From: SIG622 sp045652245
GTDB lineage: Bacteria > Bacillota > Clostridia > Oscillospirales > CAG-382
Reading direction: 5' to 3'
Length of the DNA stretch: 64,000 nt
NCBI GenBank assembly: GCA_045652245.1
Contig: JAZRTY010000023.1
Location: 62,001 to 126,000 of the forward strand
Below the pieces are notes generated by a model, which saw only the letters and a list, made by a program, of their open reading frames with translations, had not been told where the DNA came from and searched no databases. The translations under genes and the position numbers were made by a program. Shown in pieces: positions 51,651 to 60,939 of the stretch. Each line of letters starts with the position of its first letter. Position 1 is the stretch's first letter.

Positions 51651-52307
51651 ATGTTTACACAGAATAAAATATATGTTGCGACGCTTTGCAACGAATGTGG
51701 TGCACAAATAAAGCAGGAATTATCTTTGTTTTCTCTATCCGGTGGTAAGGTAAATATAAAATGCCCGAATTGTGGAAGAAGTACACTTGGAATTTCCCGA
51801 AGTACTGACGGAAAAATTCACTTTGATGTGCCTTGCGTATTCTGTCCACATCCTCATCCGTATACCGTTTCGGAGGAAACAGTTTTTACAAAAGACCTTT
51901 TTACCCTAAAATGTACCTTTACACAGTATGATATCTGCTTTAGCGGAAAAAAGGAAAATGTAGAGAAAGCGCTAAGCGACTATAGCGCAGACCTCAACCG
52001 AATGATGCTTGAGAATATGAATAACTCACAGCAGGAATCATTTGATTCTGATGACGATTTTGAAGATACCTCAAAACAACTTGAAGTAATATTGAGCTTT
52101 ATAAACGAATGTGCAAATAACGGTGATATTCTGTGCAGATGCGCAAACATGAAAACTGCGCCCGGAGTTGAAATGCAGTTTCTCGACGAAGCAATAGCTC
52201 TTGTATGCCGAGAATGTGGCAGGCGTATCGAAATACCGATATTTGACGGCGATATAATTGATGGGCTGATTGATGAGGGCAAAATTGTACTTGATGACAA
52301 AGAGTAA
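51651..52307 (+). CDS. Zinc-ribbon protein of unknown function (CpXC-like)
   Basis: The 218-residue protein has CNEC (about 14-17) and CPNC (about 39-42) in an N-terminal zinc ribbon, CVFCPHPHPY soon after, an acidic middle (SFDSDDDFEDTS) and a C-terminal CRECGRRIEIPI. The layout resembles CpXC-domain proteins. Function unknown. It is likely cotranscribed with the glycosylase. Confidence 0.65.
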   Translation: MFTQNKIYVATLCNECGAQIKQELSLFSLSGGKVNIKCPNCGRSTLGISRSTDGKIHFDVPCVFCPHPHPYTVSEETVFTKDLFTLKCTFTQYDICFSGKKENVEKALSDYSADLNRMMLENMNNSQQESFDSDDDFEDTSKQLEVILSFINECANNGDILCRCANMKTAPGVEMQFLDEAIALVCRECGRRIEIPIFDGDIIDGLIDEGKIVLDDKE

Positions 52308-52345
52308 AAAAATAAAACCACCGTATCGGTGGTTTTATTTTTTTA
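52305..52345. terminator. Bidirectional terminator
   Basis: AATAAAACCACCG / CGGTGGTTTTATT with a TAT loop, flanked by A-run and T-run, between two convergent genes. Confidence 0.92.
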
Positions 52346-53473
52346 TTATTCTTCGTCAACAAAAACTTTCTTTACTGCTTCAAGCATGCCGTAGCCGTTC
52401 AGGTCGTCAGGCTCAAGGTAGCTTGTTTCTGTCCACTCATTCCAGGAATTAACAGTAATAAGTGGGTAAGCGTTCTTATGTTCTGAAGTAAATTTCTTAA
52501 CAGCTCTCAGATGCTTTTCAAAGTTTTCGGGAGTGTTATTTTGTGAAATAATCGGTCTGAAGGTATTATATCTCGGGTTGTTATCCCAACCAACAGAAAC
52601 GTGAGGGCAGTAAAGTGCACCGTTATAGCTTTCTGCATAGTCCTTCCAGATTCCCTGAAGTTCAGGTATGAGAGTTTCGTAATCACGACAGAAATCCTCT
52701 ACCATATCAAGATACTGGTAGTTTGTAACAGAGTCAAAGCCGAGTGCCTTCACCTGCTCAACAGTAACATCGGCACCACCGTCGCCTGTACCTGTAAGGT
52801 CATCTTTAACAAGCTTTTCAAGCCACTTGCTTGTAACAAGCTGTATATGAACACCCTTGTGGCCTCTTTCAACTGCCATTTCACGAAGCATGTTGAGTGC
52901 CTGCTTTGTACCCTCAATACCACCGAAGCCTTTTATAAAGGTTGTAATCTGGTAGATTGAAACAACCGGCTTTCCGTCAATTTTATAGTAATTATCAAGG
53001 CAGAAATACTTGTCAAGCCAACGTGTGCAGATTGTTCTGAACTGCTCAAGATTTACTCTTCCGTCCCAGAGCATATAGGGTGTACCTGCTGTTCTCTTGT
53101 CCCATACACTTCCAACAGAATGGTTTGCGTACATAAGAAAGAATTTCATCTTCTTATTGTTTGCTGCCTTCAAAAAGCCGTCGTTCAGGCAATTTTCAAG
53201 GAAAGGACGGTTGTCGTACCAATACCAGTCATAGATAAATACGTTTACGCCGTGACGGATTGCAGCCTCAATCTGCATTTCCATAACATACGGGTCACCC
53301 TCGTTGACATACCCCCACAGAGGCTTTCTAGGCCACTTATGACCTTCAAATTTCGCCTGTGCTGCCTTTACTGTCTGCCATTCGCCATAGCCTTCGGGCC
53401 AGAAAATTCTTGAACGCAGGTCGTCTCCCGAATAAGACGGCCAGATATATGCCGCTACATCATATTTTTGCAT
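52346..53473 (-). CDS. GH99-like/WbsX-family glycan-active protein
   Basis: The 375-residue protein resembles the WbsX/GH99-like domain group: AYIWPSYSGDDLRSRIFWPEG, HGVNVFIYDWYWYDNRPF, GKPVVSIYQ and the C-terminal TVNSWNEWTETSYLEPD. No signal peptide is evident, so it probably acts in the cytoplasm. Whether it is a hydrolase or a transferase cannot be decided. Monocistronic. Confidence 0.8.
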   Translation of the reverse strand: MQKYDVAAYIWPSYSGDDLRSRIFWPEGYGEWQTVKAAQAKFEGHKWPRKPLWGYVNEGDPYVMEMQIEAAIRHGVNVFIYDWYWYDNRPFLENCLNDGFLKAANNKKMKFFLMYANHSVGSVWDKRTAGTPYMLWDGRVNLEQFRTICTRWLDKYFCLDNYYKIDGKPVVSIYQITTFIKGFGGIEGTKQALNMLREMAVERGHKGVHIQLVTSKWLEKLVKDDLTGTGDGGADVTVEQVKALGFDSVTNYQYLDMVEDFCRDYETLIPELQGIWKDYAESYNGALYCPHVSVGWDNNPRYNTFRPIISQNNTPENFEKHLRAVKKFTSEHKNAYPLITVNSWNEWTETSYLEPDDLNGYGMLEAVKKVFVDEE

Positions 53474-53867
53474 AATCCCCCTCCTTGTTGTCGTATCTCT
53501 TGTAAAATAATGTAAATATTATTTTTCCTGTTTTGATTTTATCATAAAAAAACCTAAAAGTAAATAGGAAAACGCACATATTTTTTCGTTTTTGGTGTAT
53601 ATTTTTTAAAATATATTTTAGCTCTGCTGATATGACAACGGTGTGACTGAATCACGGATATAAGCTTTATAAAATTTTAAAAAAACAAAACGGACCGAAA
53701 ACAAAAATAAAGCGACCTTTACTTAATTGTATTTTCAGAAAAAACCTGAAAAATCAATATCGTAATTTTTTAAACACCTGAAGCTTTTAACAAACAGAAT
53801 ACATCTCTCATAGTATGTATCAGAGCACCGGAAAACGGTACTCAAAATTAACTTGGAGGTACTCATC
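53474..53867. other. AT-rich gene-free region
   Basis: No gene is seen on either strand. It holds the upstream region of the GH99-like gene (-) and of the small Cys-rich peptide (+). CATAGTATG at about 53810 resembles a sigma-E/K -10, but the -35 is not convincing. Confidence 0.4.
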
Positions 53868-53972
53868 ATGGGTGGATGTCTTTGTAATGCTTTCAGCGGT
53901 GACAACAACAACAGTATCTGGATTATAGTTCTTATCGCTATTCTTTTCCTTTGCTGCTCTTGCAACGGTTAA
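53868..53972 (+). CDS. Small Cys-rich membrane peptide (YjcZ-like)
   Basis: The 34-residue peptide starts MGGCLCNAFSG, has one hydrophobic span (about 16-29, IWIIVLIAILFL) and ends CCSCNG. The ATG follows GGAGG at eight bases and a strong terminator follows the stop, both supporting a real gene. Similar Gly/Cys-rich single-span peptides (YjcZ/sporulation-type) occur in many spore formers. Function unknown. Confidence 0.75.
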   Translation: MGGCLCNAFSGDNNNSIWIIVLIAILFLCCSCNG

Positions 53973-54014
53973 TAACTTTTAATTTTTAAAATCAGTTTAC
54001 CTGTGCAACCACTG

Positions 54015-54058
54015 AAGAGGGGGCTGCTGCGATTGGCAGTAGCCCCCTTGACCTTTTT
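54015..54058 (+). terminator. Strong terminator after the small peptide gene
   Basis: GGGGGCTGCTGC / GCAGTAGCCCCC (54019-54030 with 54036-54047, one G-U pair) is followed by TTGACCTTTTT. Confidence 0.9.
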
Positions 54059-54069
54059 ATTTGAGAAAA

Positions 54070-54498
54070 TTATAAATACTCCTTGAGTTTACTTATTCTG
54101 TTTTCCTCAAGTGTACGCAGACGAACACACAAATCTTTCACATTCTCGTCACCCTCGTAGGAATTCAGAAGCTTCAGGCTCTTTGTAACGCCCATTGTAG
54201 TACCCTTTATCATCATATCAGCAAGCTTTGATGTTGATTCATCAAAGGCTGTCTGCATTTGTGTCATAAGCTCGGTAGATGCCTTTGCCATCATTCCTAT
54301 CCCTTTTGGTGCCTCGCCACGTTGTGCAAGCATTCTTTCAGCTTCCATATGAATAAGCTTATACTCCTGAACTTCGTGCATCAGCTCATCCCTGAGGCCT
54401 GTATCCTTCACTCTTTTAAGAATACTGTTTATTCCCTCAATTCCCATTTCACAGCTTTTTATCATATGCTCAAGCAGTTCTACTTCTCCTGTTTTCAT
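54070..54498 (-). CDS. Helical-bundle protein of unknown function
   Basis: The 142-residue, all-helical protein has EVELLEHMIKSCEMGIEGI, a HEVQEYKLIHMEAERML helix and a C-terminal basic helix, suggesting a ferritin-like or DUF2383-like bundle; I do not recognise the family with certainty. The start at 54496-54498 has GGAGGG upstream. The longer open frame upstream (54 more codons) is AT-rich, lacks a ribosome-binding site and runs into the LacI promoter, so it was rejected. Confidence 0.65.
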   Translation of the reverse strand: MKTGEVELLEHMIKSCEMGIEGINSILKRVKDTGLRDELMHEVQEYKLIHMEAERMLAQRGEAPKGIGMMAKASTELMTQMQTAFDESTSKLADMMIKGTTMGVTKSLKLLNSYEGDENVKDLCVRLRTLEENRISKLKEYL

Positions 54499-54589
54499 TT
54501 TTACCCTCCATATTTTTATATAAATTAAGCATAGTTTTGTTTCCGTTTCGTTATCCTTCCCTTCTTTTTTGTAAATTATGTATTTACTA

Positions 54590-54618
54590 TTGACTTTTGT
54601 TTTTTTATATGTTATAAT
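54590..54618 (+). promoter_or_regulatory. sigma-A promoter of the LacI-type regulator
   Basis: TTGACT (54590-54595) and TATAAT (54613-54618) with 17-bp spacing, 35 bases before the start codon. Confidence 0.8.
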
Positions 54619-54653
54619 GAATTGACTAATAAATATTAGAAAAGGAGAACGAT

Positions 54654-55622
54654 ATGGCAAAGAAAGTAACTATGACTGATATTGCAAAGGAATGTGGTGT
54701 AAGCCAGACACTTGTATCCTTTGTTCTTAACGGCGTTACAAACAAGGGAATAAGCGAGGAAACGCAAAAAAAGGTTATGACTGCGGCACGTAAGCTCGGA
54801 TATTTCTCGGGGAAGCCACTGTTTGCAGCAGGCAACAGCACACCTGCAGTTTTCTTCCTGTGCGATAGCTATGACAATATCTGCAACAAGGTTTTCTCTG
54901 CATTGTCGGAGCATATGTCCGACGGTGAGACAGAGCTTGTGCATCTTGGAAGCACCGGCGGTAAGGGTGTCAAAAAAATCACAGAGAAACTTCAGAAAAA
55001 CATTCAGAGAGTACAGAAAATTGTATACATAACAGATGCTTCAGACAAAAGCTCAGACTTCCTTTCAAAGCTTTCAGAAATTCCCAATCTTTCAGAAAAG
55101 CTTTTCCTTATTGCGGAAGGTGATATTCAGGGTGCAAATGTAAAGCTTTGTGACTTTTCTCTTGCAAATGCAGCTACAGCCTATATGAACGAGCTTGGCT
55201 ACAACTCGGTTGCGTATCTTTCTGAGGGGAAAACTTCCGGTTACAGAGGTTATATTTCCTGCGTGGAAAAGCTTAAAATGCGTGATTATTCGGTAAACCT
55301 TGAAGAAGCGCTGAATTATCGCAGACGCTTTGATGCGATTGTGGTTGAAGGCTGCGCTCTTGCAGTAAAGCTTTATTTGTATTTTGCCGCTAATAAATTA
55401 TTAGATTTCGACAAAATACCTGTTATCTGTACAGGAGACGACAGCCTGTGTGATGTTTTACCCGTGTCTCTTACAACTGCCGACTTTGATTATGCTCCTC
55501 TTGCAAAAGCAATAATCGGTGGAAAGTCAGTCGATGACCTGATTGAAATATCGCTTCGTGATTCTCACGAGCCACAAAACAGTGCAAATTCCTCAAATTC
55601 CGACTCTGTATGGCTTTTGTAA
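54654..55622 (+). CDS. LacI-family transcriptional regulator
   Basis: The 322-residue protein has the LacI HTH at the start (VTMTDIAKECGVSQTLVSFVLNG) and a periplasmic-binding-like sensor domain, with YRGYISCVEKL and VICTGDDSLCDVLPVSLTTADFD in expected places. The C terminus is Ser/Asn-rich. Target genes are unknown; neighbours do not look sugar-related. Its own promoter and terminator are visible. Confidence 0.9.
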   Translation: MAKKVTMTDIAKECGVSQTLVSFVLNGVTNKGISEETQKKVMTAARKLGYFSGKPLFAAGNSTPAVFFLCDSYDNICNKVFSALSEHMSDGETELVHLGSTGGKGVKKITEKLQKNIQRVQKIVYITDASDKSSDFLSKLSEIPNLSEKLFLIAEGDIQGANVKLCDFSLANAATAYMNELGYNSVAYLSEGKTSGYRGYISCVEKLKMRDYSVNLEEALNYRRRFDAIVVEGCALAVKLYLYFAANKLLDFDKIPVICTGDDSLCDVLPVSLTTADFDYAPLAKAIIGGKSVDDLIEISLRDSHEPQNSANSSNSDSVWLL

Positions 55623-55647
55623 TTTTTAAAAATACTCCAAATATCAG

Positions 55648-55674
55648 AAAAAGGCGGTTCTACCGTCTTTTTTT
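55648..55674 (+). terminator. Terminator after the LacI gene
   Basis: GGCGGT / ACCGTC with a TCT loop, A-run before and T-run after. Confidence 0.75.
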
Positions 55675-55706
55675 GCTTAAATTTATGTAAACATTTTATT
55701 ATTCCC

Positions 55707-55735
55707 TTGAAAAAGTGTTTTGTTTGTGGTACAAT
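55707..55735 (+). promoter_or_regulatory. sigma-A promoter of the rimO operon
   Basis: TTGAAA (55707-55712) and TACAAT (55730-55735) with 17-bp spacing, about 50 bases before rimO. Confidence 0.78.
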
Positions 55736-55784
55736 ATATAATGTATTATAATGTAAATATCCCCTTACACTGAAAGGAATAACT

Positions 55785-57143
55785 ATGGCAGATACAAAAA
55801 TCAAAGTTGCATTTGTTTCTCTCGGTTGCGAGAAAAACAGAATAGATACAGAAGTTATGCTCAAAAAGCTTGTTGACGCAGGAATGGAAATTGTAGCTGA
55901 AGATATCGAAGCTGACGTTATTGTTATAAACACCTGTGCATTCATTGAAGATGCAAAAAAAGAAGCTATTGAGAATATTCTCGACGTGTCCTGGCTTCGT
56001 GAAAACAGAACTTTGCGTGGAATTGTTGTCACGGGCTGTATGGCACAAAGATACAAAGAAGAGCTCTTTTCCGAGCTTCCGGAAATTGATGCTCTTGTGG
56101 GCGTTGGTGACCTTGGAAATATTATTGCAGCTGTAAAGCACGCATATGAGAATGGTGGAAAGGGTGCAAATGCCGGTGATAAGTACTGTTGTATTACAAA
56201 ACCCGAAAATCAGCCTTTAGGGCAGGACAGAGTTATCACAACTCCCGAATATTCTGCATATATCAAAATTTCCGAAGGTTGTGACAATAAATGTACCTAC
56301 TGTGTAATACCACAGCTCAGGGGAAAATTCCGTAGCCGTACAATCGAAGATGTTGTCCGTGAGGCACGTGAGCTTGCCGACATGGGTACAACCGAGCTTA
56401 TTGTAATTTCACAGGATACAACACGTTACGGTCTTGATATTTACGGGGAATTGAAACTTGCAGCTTTACTTCGTGAGCTTTGTCGCATTGAAAAGCTCCG
56501 CTGGATAAGAATTCTCTACTGTTATCCCGAAGAAATCACCGACGATCTTATTGATGTTATAAAGAGCGAGGACAAAATCGTAAAGTACATAGATATGCCA
56601 ATACAGCACATATCCGATAAGATACTCAAGCTTATGAATCGCAGAGGAAACAGCGCACTTATAAAGGAACGCATAGCGGCTCTGCGTAGTGCAATTCCGA
56701 ATCTTGTACTCAGAACAACCGTAATTGTAGGTTTTCCGGGTGAAAAAGGCGAGGATTTTGCAACTCTTGCAGAATTCTTAAAGGAAACAAAGTTTGAAAG
56801 ACTCGGCGTTTTCACTTTTTCCGAAGAAGAAGGTACTCCTGCAGCATTACTGCCTGATAAAGTATCGGAAAAGCAAGCACAGCGACGTTGTGATTCGCTT
56901 ATGTCAAATCAATATGAAATCCACGCAAAAAACAACGAAAAGAATGTCGGAAAGACAATCGAGGTTCTTTGCGAAGGTTTTGATGCCGTATCCGAAACCT
57001 ATTACGGAAGAAGTGTTTATGATGCACCGGAAATTGACGGAAAGGTTTATTTTTCAAGTGACAGACGTATAAATGAAGGCGAATATGTAAATGTAAAGAT
57101 AAGTGAAGCTGTAGACTATGACCTCATCGGAGAGCGAATTTAG
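55785..57143 (+). CDS. rimO: Ribosomal protein uS12 methylthiotransferase RimO
   Basis: RimO is the radical SAM enzyme that methylthiolates Asp88 of uS12. The 452-residue protein has the UPF0004 cysteines (SLGCEKNRID, NTCAFIEDAK, TGCMAQR), the radical SAM motif CDNKCTYC and a C-terminal TRAM domain. It differs from MiaB in the SLGCEKN motif. pgsA follows after 27 bases, the usual order in Firmicutes. Confidence 0.97.
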   Translation: MADTKIKVAFVSLGCEKNRIDTEVMLKKLVDAGMEIVAEDIEADVIVINTCAFIEDAKKEAIENILDVSWLRENRTLRGIVVTGCMAQRYKEELFSELPEIDALVGVGDLGNIIAAVKHAYENGGKGANAGDKYCCITKPENQPLGQDRVITTPEYSAYIKISEGCDNKCTYCVIPQLRGKFRSRTIEDVVREARELADMGTTELIVISQDTTRYGLDIYGELKLAALLRELCRIEKLRWIRILYCYPEEITDDLIDVIKSEDKIVKYIDMPIQHISDKILKLMNRRGNSALIKERIAALRSAIPNLVLRTTVIVGFPGEKGEDFATLAEFLKETKFERLGVFTFSEEEGTPAALLPDKVSEKQAQRRCDSLMSNQYEIHAKNNEKNVGKTIEVLCEGFDAVSETYYGRSVYDAPEIDGKVYFSSDRRINEGEYVNVKISEAVDYDLIGERI

Positions 57144-57170
57144 TTTTTTGATTTTTTATAGGAGAATATT

Positions 57171-57752
57171 ATGAATTTACCTAATAAACTTACAATACTT
57201 CGTGTTATTCTTGTTCCGTTTTTTGTTCTGGCAATTCTTTTGCCCGATTCTGTACTGTCCCCGACAGCCTCAAGTATAGTTGCCTCTTGTCTGTTTATTC
57301 TTTCTGCAATTACCGATTTTATCGACGGAAAGATAGCAAGAAAACGTAATATCATCACAAATTTCGGAAAATTTATGGACCCCCTTGCAGACAAGTTTAT
57401 GATTATATCTGCACTTGTTGCAATATGTGTAAAATTCACCTATCTGTCAAGTGTTCTTGTCTGGATAACCCTGCTTGTTATTTTCCGCGAGCTTGCTGTT
57501 ACTTCACTAAGACTCCTTGCAAGCTCAAGTGACGGCACGGTTATTGCTGCATCAAAATCGGGAAAGGTTAAAACCGCAGTACAGTGCTTTGCAATTCTTG
57601 CAATACTGCTTGAAAATGTAATTTTACCGTTCCCTCTCTTTACGCAAATCCACCTTCTGAGTTGGATTGCAATCGTCCTTCTGACATTTTTCACCATTTA
57701 CTCGGGAATTGAGTATTTCATAATTTACAAAGATTTTTTAAATATAAAATAA
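57171..57752 (+). CDS. pgsA: CDP-diacylglycerol-glycerol-3-phosphate 3-phosphatidyltransferase
   Basis: PgsA makes phosphatidylglycerol phosphate in the membrane. The 193-residue protein has several membrane spans and the CDP-alcohol phosphatidyltransferase motif with DFIDGKIARKRN and GKFMDPLADK (D-G-x2-A-R-x8-G-x3-D-x3-D). MNLPNKLTILRV at the N terminus is typical. It lies between rimO and cysS. Confidence 0.95.
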   Translation: MNLPNKLTILRVILVPFFVLAILLPDSVLSPTASSIVASCLFILSAITDFIDGKIARKRNIITNFGKFMDPLADKFMIISALVAICVKFTYLSSVLVWITLLVIFRELAVTSLRLLASSSDGTVIAASKSGKVKTAVQCFAILAILLENVILPFPLFTQIHLLSWIAIVLLTFFTIYSGIEYFIIYKDFLNIK

Positions 57753-57776
57753 TATTTGTTTTTCAGGAGAAACACT

Positions 57777-59225
57777 ATGAAGCTTTTTAATTCACTCACA
57801 AGACAAAAGGAAGAATTCGTGCCGCTTGACGGAAAAAATGTAAAAATGTATGCTTGCGGTCCGACTGTATACAACTATTTTCATATCGGTAACGCAAGAT
57901 GCTTTATAATTTTTGATTTTCTTCGCAGATACCTTGAATACAGAGGCTACAACGTGACCTTTGTACAGAATTTTACCGACATTGACGATAAAATGATAAA
58001 AAAGGCAAACGAAGAAGGCGTAACCGTCAAGGATATTGCCGACAAGTATATTGCCGAATATTTCACAGACGCAAAGGGGCTCGGAATTGCTCCGGCAACA
58101 GTACACCCGAGAGCTACAGACAATATCGAAAGAATTATCGACATTGTTAAAACTTTAGAGGACGGTGGTTTCGCGTATGCTGTAAAGCCTCTGGATGAGA
58201 GCGAGGGCATGGACGTTTATTACAGCACACGTTCTTTTAAGGGCTACGGAAAGCTCTCGCATCAGTCTGTTGACGACCTTATGCAGGGTGCAAGTGAGAG
58301 AACATATATTGACGACATAAAGAGAGATACCCTTGACTTTGCGCTCTGGAAAGCTGCAAAGCCGGGTGAGCCGAGCTGGGATTCACCCTGGGGTAAAGGC
58401 AGACCCGGCTGGCATATTGAATGCTCTGCTATGGTAAAGAATTTCCTCGGCGATAATATTGATATTCACTGCGGTGGTCAGGACCTTACCTTCCCTCACC
58501 ACGAAAATGAAATTGCACAATCCGAAGCCTATGACAAGTGCTGTGGCTGTGCTGATACACAGTTCTCTCGTTTCTGGCTGCACAATGCATACATAAACGT
58601 TGACGGTGAGAAGATGGCAAAATCTGCAGGAAACTTCTTTACTGTCCGAGATGCAGCAAAGGTGTACGGCTACGAAGCCATAAGATATTTCATAATTTCG
58701 GCTTATTACAGAAGCCCCGTAAACTTCTCAGAGGACACCCTCAAGCAAGCAAAGGCGTCTCTTGAAAGACTGCACACCTGCGAGGAAAACCTGAAGTTCA
58801 GACTTGCAAACGCAGAAAAAGGTACAAAAATAACAGAGGAAGAAAACGGTAAAATCTCTCTGTTTGAGTCTCACAAGCAGAAAATGTGCGACTCTCTTGA
58901 TGACGATTTCAATACTGCAGATGCTATGGGTTGTGTTTTTGAGCTTTGCAGAGATATAAATACTGCTCTGCGCGAGGAAGTTCTTTCCGAAGAATTCCTG
59001 ACCGGTGCATACGGTATATACCACGAAATTCTCTCTCTCTTCGGTTTTGAACTGAAAGAAGAAGAAAACGGCGACGAGGCTTACATTGAAGAAATGATTG
59101 CAAAAAGAGCTGCAGCTAAAAAGGAAAAGAATTATGCCGAGGCTGACAGAATAAGAGATGAGCTAAAGGAAAAGGGTATTATACTTGAGGATACACCACA
59201 GGGTGTTAAGTGGAAGAGAGCATAA
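57777..59225 (+). CDS. cysS: Cysteinyl-tRNA synthetase
   Basis: The 482-residue class I synthetase has the HIGH motif as CGPTVYNYFHIGNARC, zinc-binding Cys/His (HIECSAM; HHENEIAQSEA) and the KMSKS loop as KMAKS (GEKMAKSAGNFF). The start at 57777 has AGGAGA upstream; an earlier in-frame ATG overlaps the pgsA end region and lacks it. mrnC starts three bases after the stop, the usual neighbour. Confidence 0.97.
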   Translation: MKLFNSLTRQKEEFVPLDGKNVKMYACGPTVYNYFHIGNARCFIIFDFLRRYLEYRGYNVTFVQNFTDIDDKMIKKANEEGVTVKDIADKYIAEYFTDAKGLGIAPATVHPRATDNIERIIDIVKTLEDGGFAYAVKPLDESEGMDVYYSTRSFKGYGKLSHQSVDDLMQGASERTYIDDIKRDTLDFALWKAAKPGEPSWDSPWGKGRPGWHIECSAMVKNFLGDNIDIHCGGQDLTFPHHENEIAQSEAYDKCCGCADTQFSRFWLHNAYINVDGEKMAKSAGNFFTVRDAAKVYGYEAIRYFIISAYYRSPVNFSEDTLKQAKASLERLHTCEENLKFRLANAEKGTKITEEENGKISLFESHKQKMCDSLDDDFNTADAMGCVFELCRDINTALREEVLSEEFLTGAYGIYHEILSLFGFELKEEENGDEAYIEEMIAKRAAAKKEKNYAEADRIRDELKEKGIILEDTPQGVKWKRA

Positions 59226-59228
59226 ATT

Positions 59229-59636
59229 ATGAACTCTGCAAACCTTATACCTACCCTGGCTCTGGCATATCTTGGCGACTCTGTAATAGAGCTTCTTGTT
59301 CGTGATATGCTCGTTTCAAAGGGAATATGCCATCCAAAGGACCTGAATATTGCGTCAAGGGATTTTGTGACCTTAGAGTCGCAAAGTAACGCAGTGGAAA
59401 GAATATTACCGATACTTTCGGAGGATGAACTTACAATGTTCAAGCGTGGCAGAAACTCAAAGCCACACACAACGCCAAAACACGGTGACAAGATTCAGTA
59501 TCTTCGTGCAACAGGGCTTGAGGTACTGTTTGGTTATCTTTACAAATGCAATAAAACAGAAAGAATGATTGAGCTATTTAAAATGGCATTCTGTGAAAAG
59601 TGCGAAAATGAAAATTCAATAAACACAAAGGAATAA
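59229..59636 (+). CDS. mrnC: Mini-ribonuclease III
   Basis: This 135-residue protein is an RNase III catalytic domain without an RNA-binding domain, used for 23S rRNA 3' and 5' end processing. Signatures are LALAYLGDSVIELLVRDMLV and RGRNSKPHTTPKHGDKIQYLRAT with GLEVLFGYLY. It follows cysS almost without gap. Confidence 0.95.
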   Translation: MNSANLIPTLALAYLGDSVIELLVRDMLVSKGICHPKDLNIASRDFVTLESQSNAVERILPILSEDELTMFKRGRNSKPHTTPKHGDKIQYLRATGLEVLFGYLYKCNKTERMIELFKMAFCEKCENENSINTKE

Positions 59637-59640
59637 AAAA

Positions 59641-60267
59641 TTGGCAGATATATTTGATTTATTTAAAAAAATCGAGAGTGCAAGTGCAAATAATAATGCA
59701 CCGATTTCAAAAATAATTGTAGGTCTTGGAAATCCGGGTAAGGAATACGCCTTTACAAGACACAACACGGGATTTTTGGCTCTCGATTATATTTCCGACA
59801 AATTAAATGTTAAAATCAACCGTTCAAAATTTGCGTCTCTTATGTGCGAAGCAAGCTTTGGGGGTAAAAGGGTGCTTCTTATGCAGCCACAGACTTATAT
59901 GAACAATTCCGGTGAGGCTGTCGCACAGGCTGCAAGCTTTTACAAAATTGCACCAGAAGATATAATTGTAATTTTTGACGATATAAGTCTTCCGGTCGGA
60001 AAGCTGCGTATTCGTAAAAGTGGTTCTGCAGGAGGACACAACGGAATAAAGTCTATAATTGCACAGCTTGGAAGTGACAAATTTCCGAGAATTAAGGTTG
60101 GCGTCGGTGAAAAGCCTCATCCTGAAATGGATCTTGCCGATCATGTTTTGTCGCAATTTCCAAAGGCAGAACAGGAACTCTTGTTTGCGACCTTTGGTGA
60201 TATTTATGAGGCTGCAGGACTTATGCTTGAAGGAAAAACCGACGAGGCTATGAACAAATACAACTGA
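59641..60267 (+). CDS. pth: Peptidyl-tRNA hydrolase
   Basis: Pth releases peptides from prematurely dropped peptidyl-tRNAs. The 208-residue protein has IIVGLGNPGKEYAFTRHNTGF (catalytic His), LLMQPQTYMNNSGEAV, FDDISLPVGKLRIRKSGSAGGHNGIKSI. It starts with TTG, eight bases after AAAGGA, and carries an N-terminal extension of about 22 residues not found in most bacteria. Spacing from mrnC is four bases. Confidence 0.95.
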   Translation: MADIFDLFKKIESASANNNAPISKIIVGLGNPGKEYAFTRHNTGFLALDYISDKLNVKINRSKFASLMCEASFGGKRVLLMQPQTYMNNSGEAVAQAASFYKIAPEDIIVIFDDISLPVGKLRIRKSGSAGGHNGIKSIIAQLGSDKFPRIKVGVGEKPHPEMDLADHVLSQFPKAEQELLFATFGDIYEAAGLMLEGKTDEAMNKYN

Positions 60268-60315
60268 CTTGTGTCAGAATTCGTTGTTTCTATCCCCTTA
60301 CGAAAGGAATTTTTA

Positions 60316-60852
60316 ATGAACATACTGGGTCACTTTAAAACAATTACAAAACACAGACACAAGGTTATTGAGCATTGTGCAAAATGCGGAATCCTATGGC
60401 GAGGTCTTCTTCACGACCTTTCAAAATATACACCTACCGAGTTTATACCCGGTGCTAAATACTATCTCGGAACAAGAAGTCCAAACGAGGCAGAGCGAGA
60501 GGACACAGGGTATTCCTCTGCGTGGCTTCACCACAAGGGCAGAAACAGACATCACTTTGAATACTGGACAGACTACAATATGAAAGAACGCAAGGTTATG
60601 CCGGTAAAAATGCCCTTTGTTTTCCTTGTGGAAATGTTTTGTGACAGAGTTGCCGCAAGTAAGATTTATCAGAAAGAAAATTACACCGATTCTCATCCGG
60701 TTGAATATTTCCTCCGGGCAAAGACAACACGTTTTATTCATCCCGAGACCTCTGATGAGCTGGAAAGACTCCTTACCATGCTGAGAGATAAAGGAGAAAA
60801 GGAAACCTTCGCTCATATAAGAGGGCTTATAAAGTCAAAATATCAGTACTGA
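60316..60852 (+). CDS. DUF5662-family protein
   Basis: The 178-residue protein contains HRHKVIEHC, LLHDLSKYTPTEF and WLHHKGRNRHHFEYW, a His/Asp array like that of HD-type metal hydrolases, matching DUF5662. Function is unknown. The start at 60316 has AAAGGA upstream; an open extension 15 codons earlier is not supported. Confidence 0.8.
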   Translation: MNILGHFKTITKHRHKVIEHCAKCGILWRGLLHDLSKYTPTEFIPGAKYYLGTRSPNEAEREDTGYSSAWLHHKGRNRHHFEYWTDYNMKERKVMPVKMPFVFLVEMFCDRVAASKIYQKENYTDSHPVEYFLRAKTTRFIHPETSDELERLLTMLRDKGEKETFAHIRGLIKSKYQY

Positions 60853-60859
60853 TATAAGG

Positions 60860-60888
60860 TTGACATACAGTAACTTTTATGGTAAAAT
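60860..60888 (+). promoter_or_regulatory. sigma-A promoter of the GNAT-gltX-glnS group
   Basis: TTGACA (60860-60865) and TAAAAT (60883-60888) with 17-bp spacing, 51 bases before the GNAT gene. Confidence 0.8.
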
Positions 60889-60939
60889 GAACTTTGGCGC
60901 AGTTTACAACAGCTAATATAAAAACCGAATGGAGATTAT

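Noticed and set aside
53735..53965. 76-residue minus-strand open frame over the small Cys-rich peptide
   Set aside because: The plus strand has the ribosome-binding site, the conserved-type peptide and the terminator in the right orientation.
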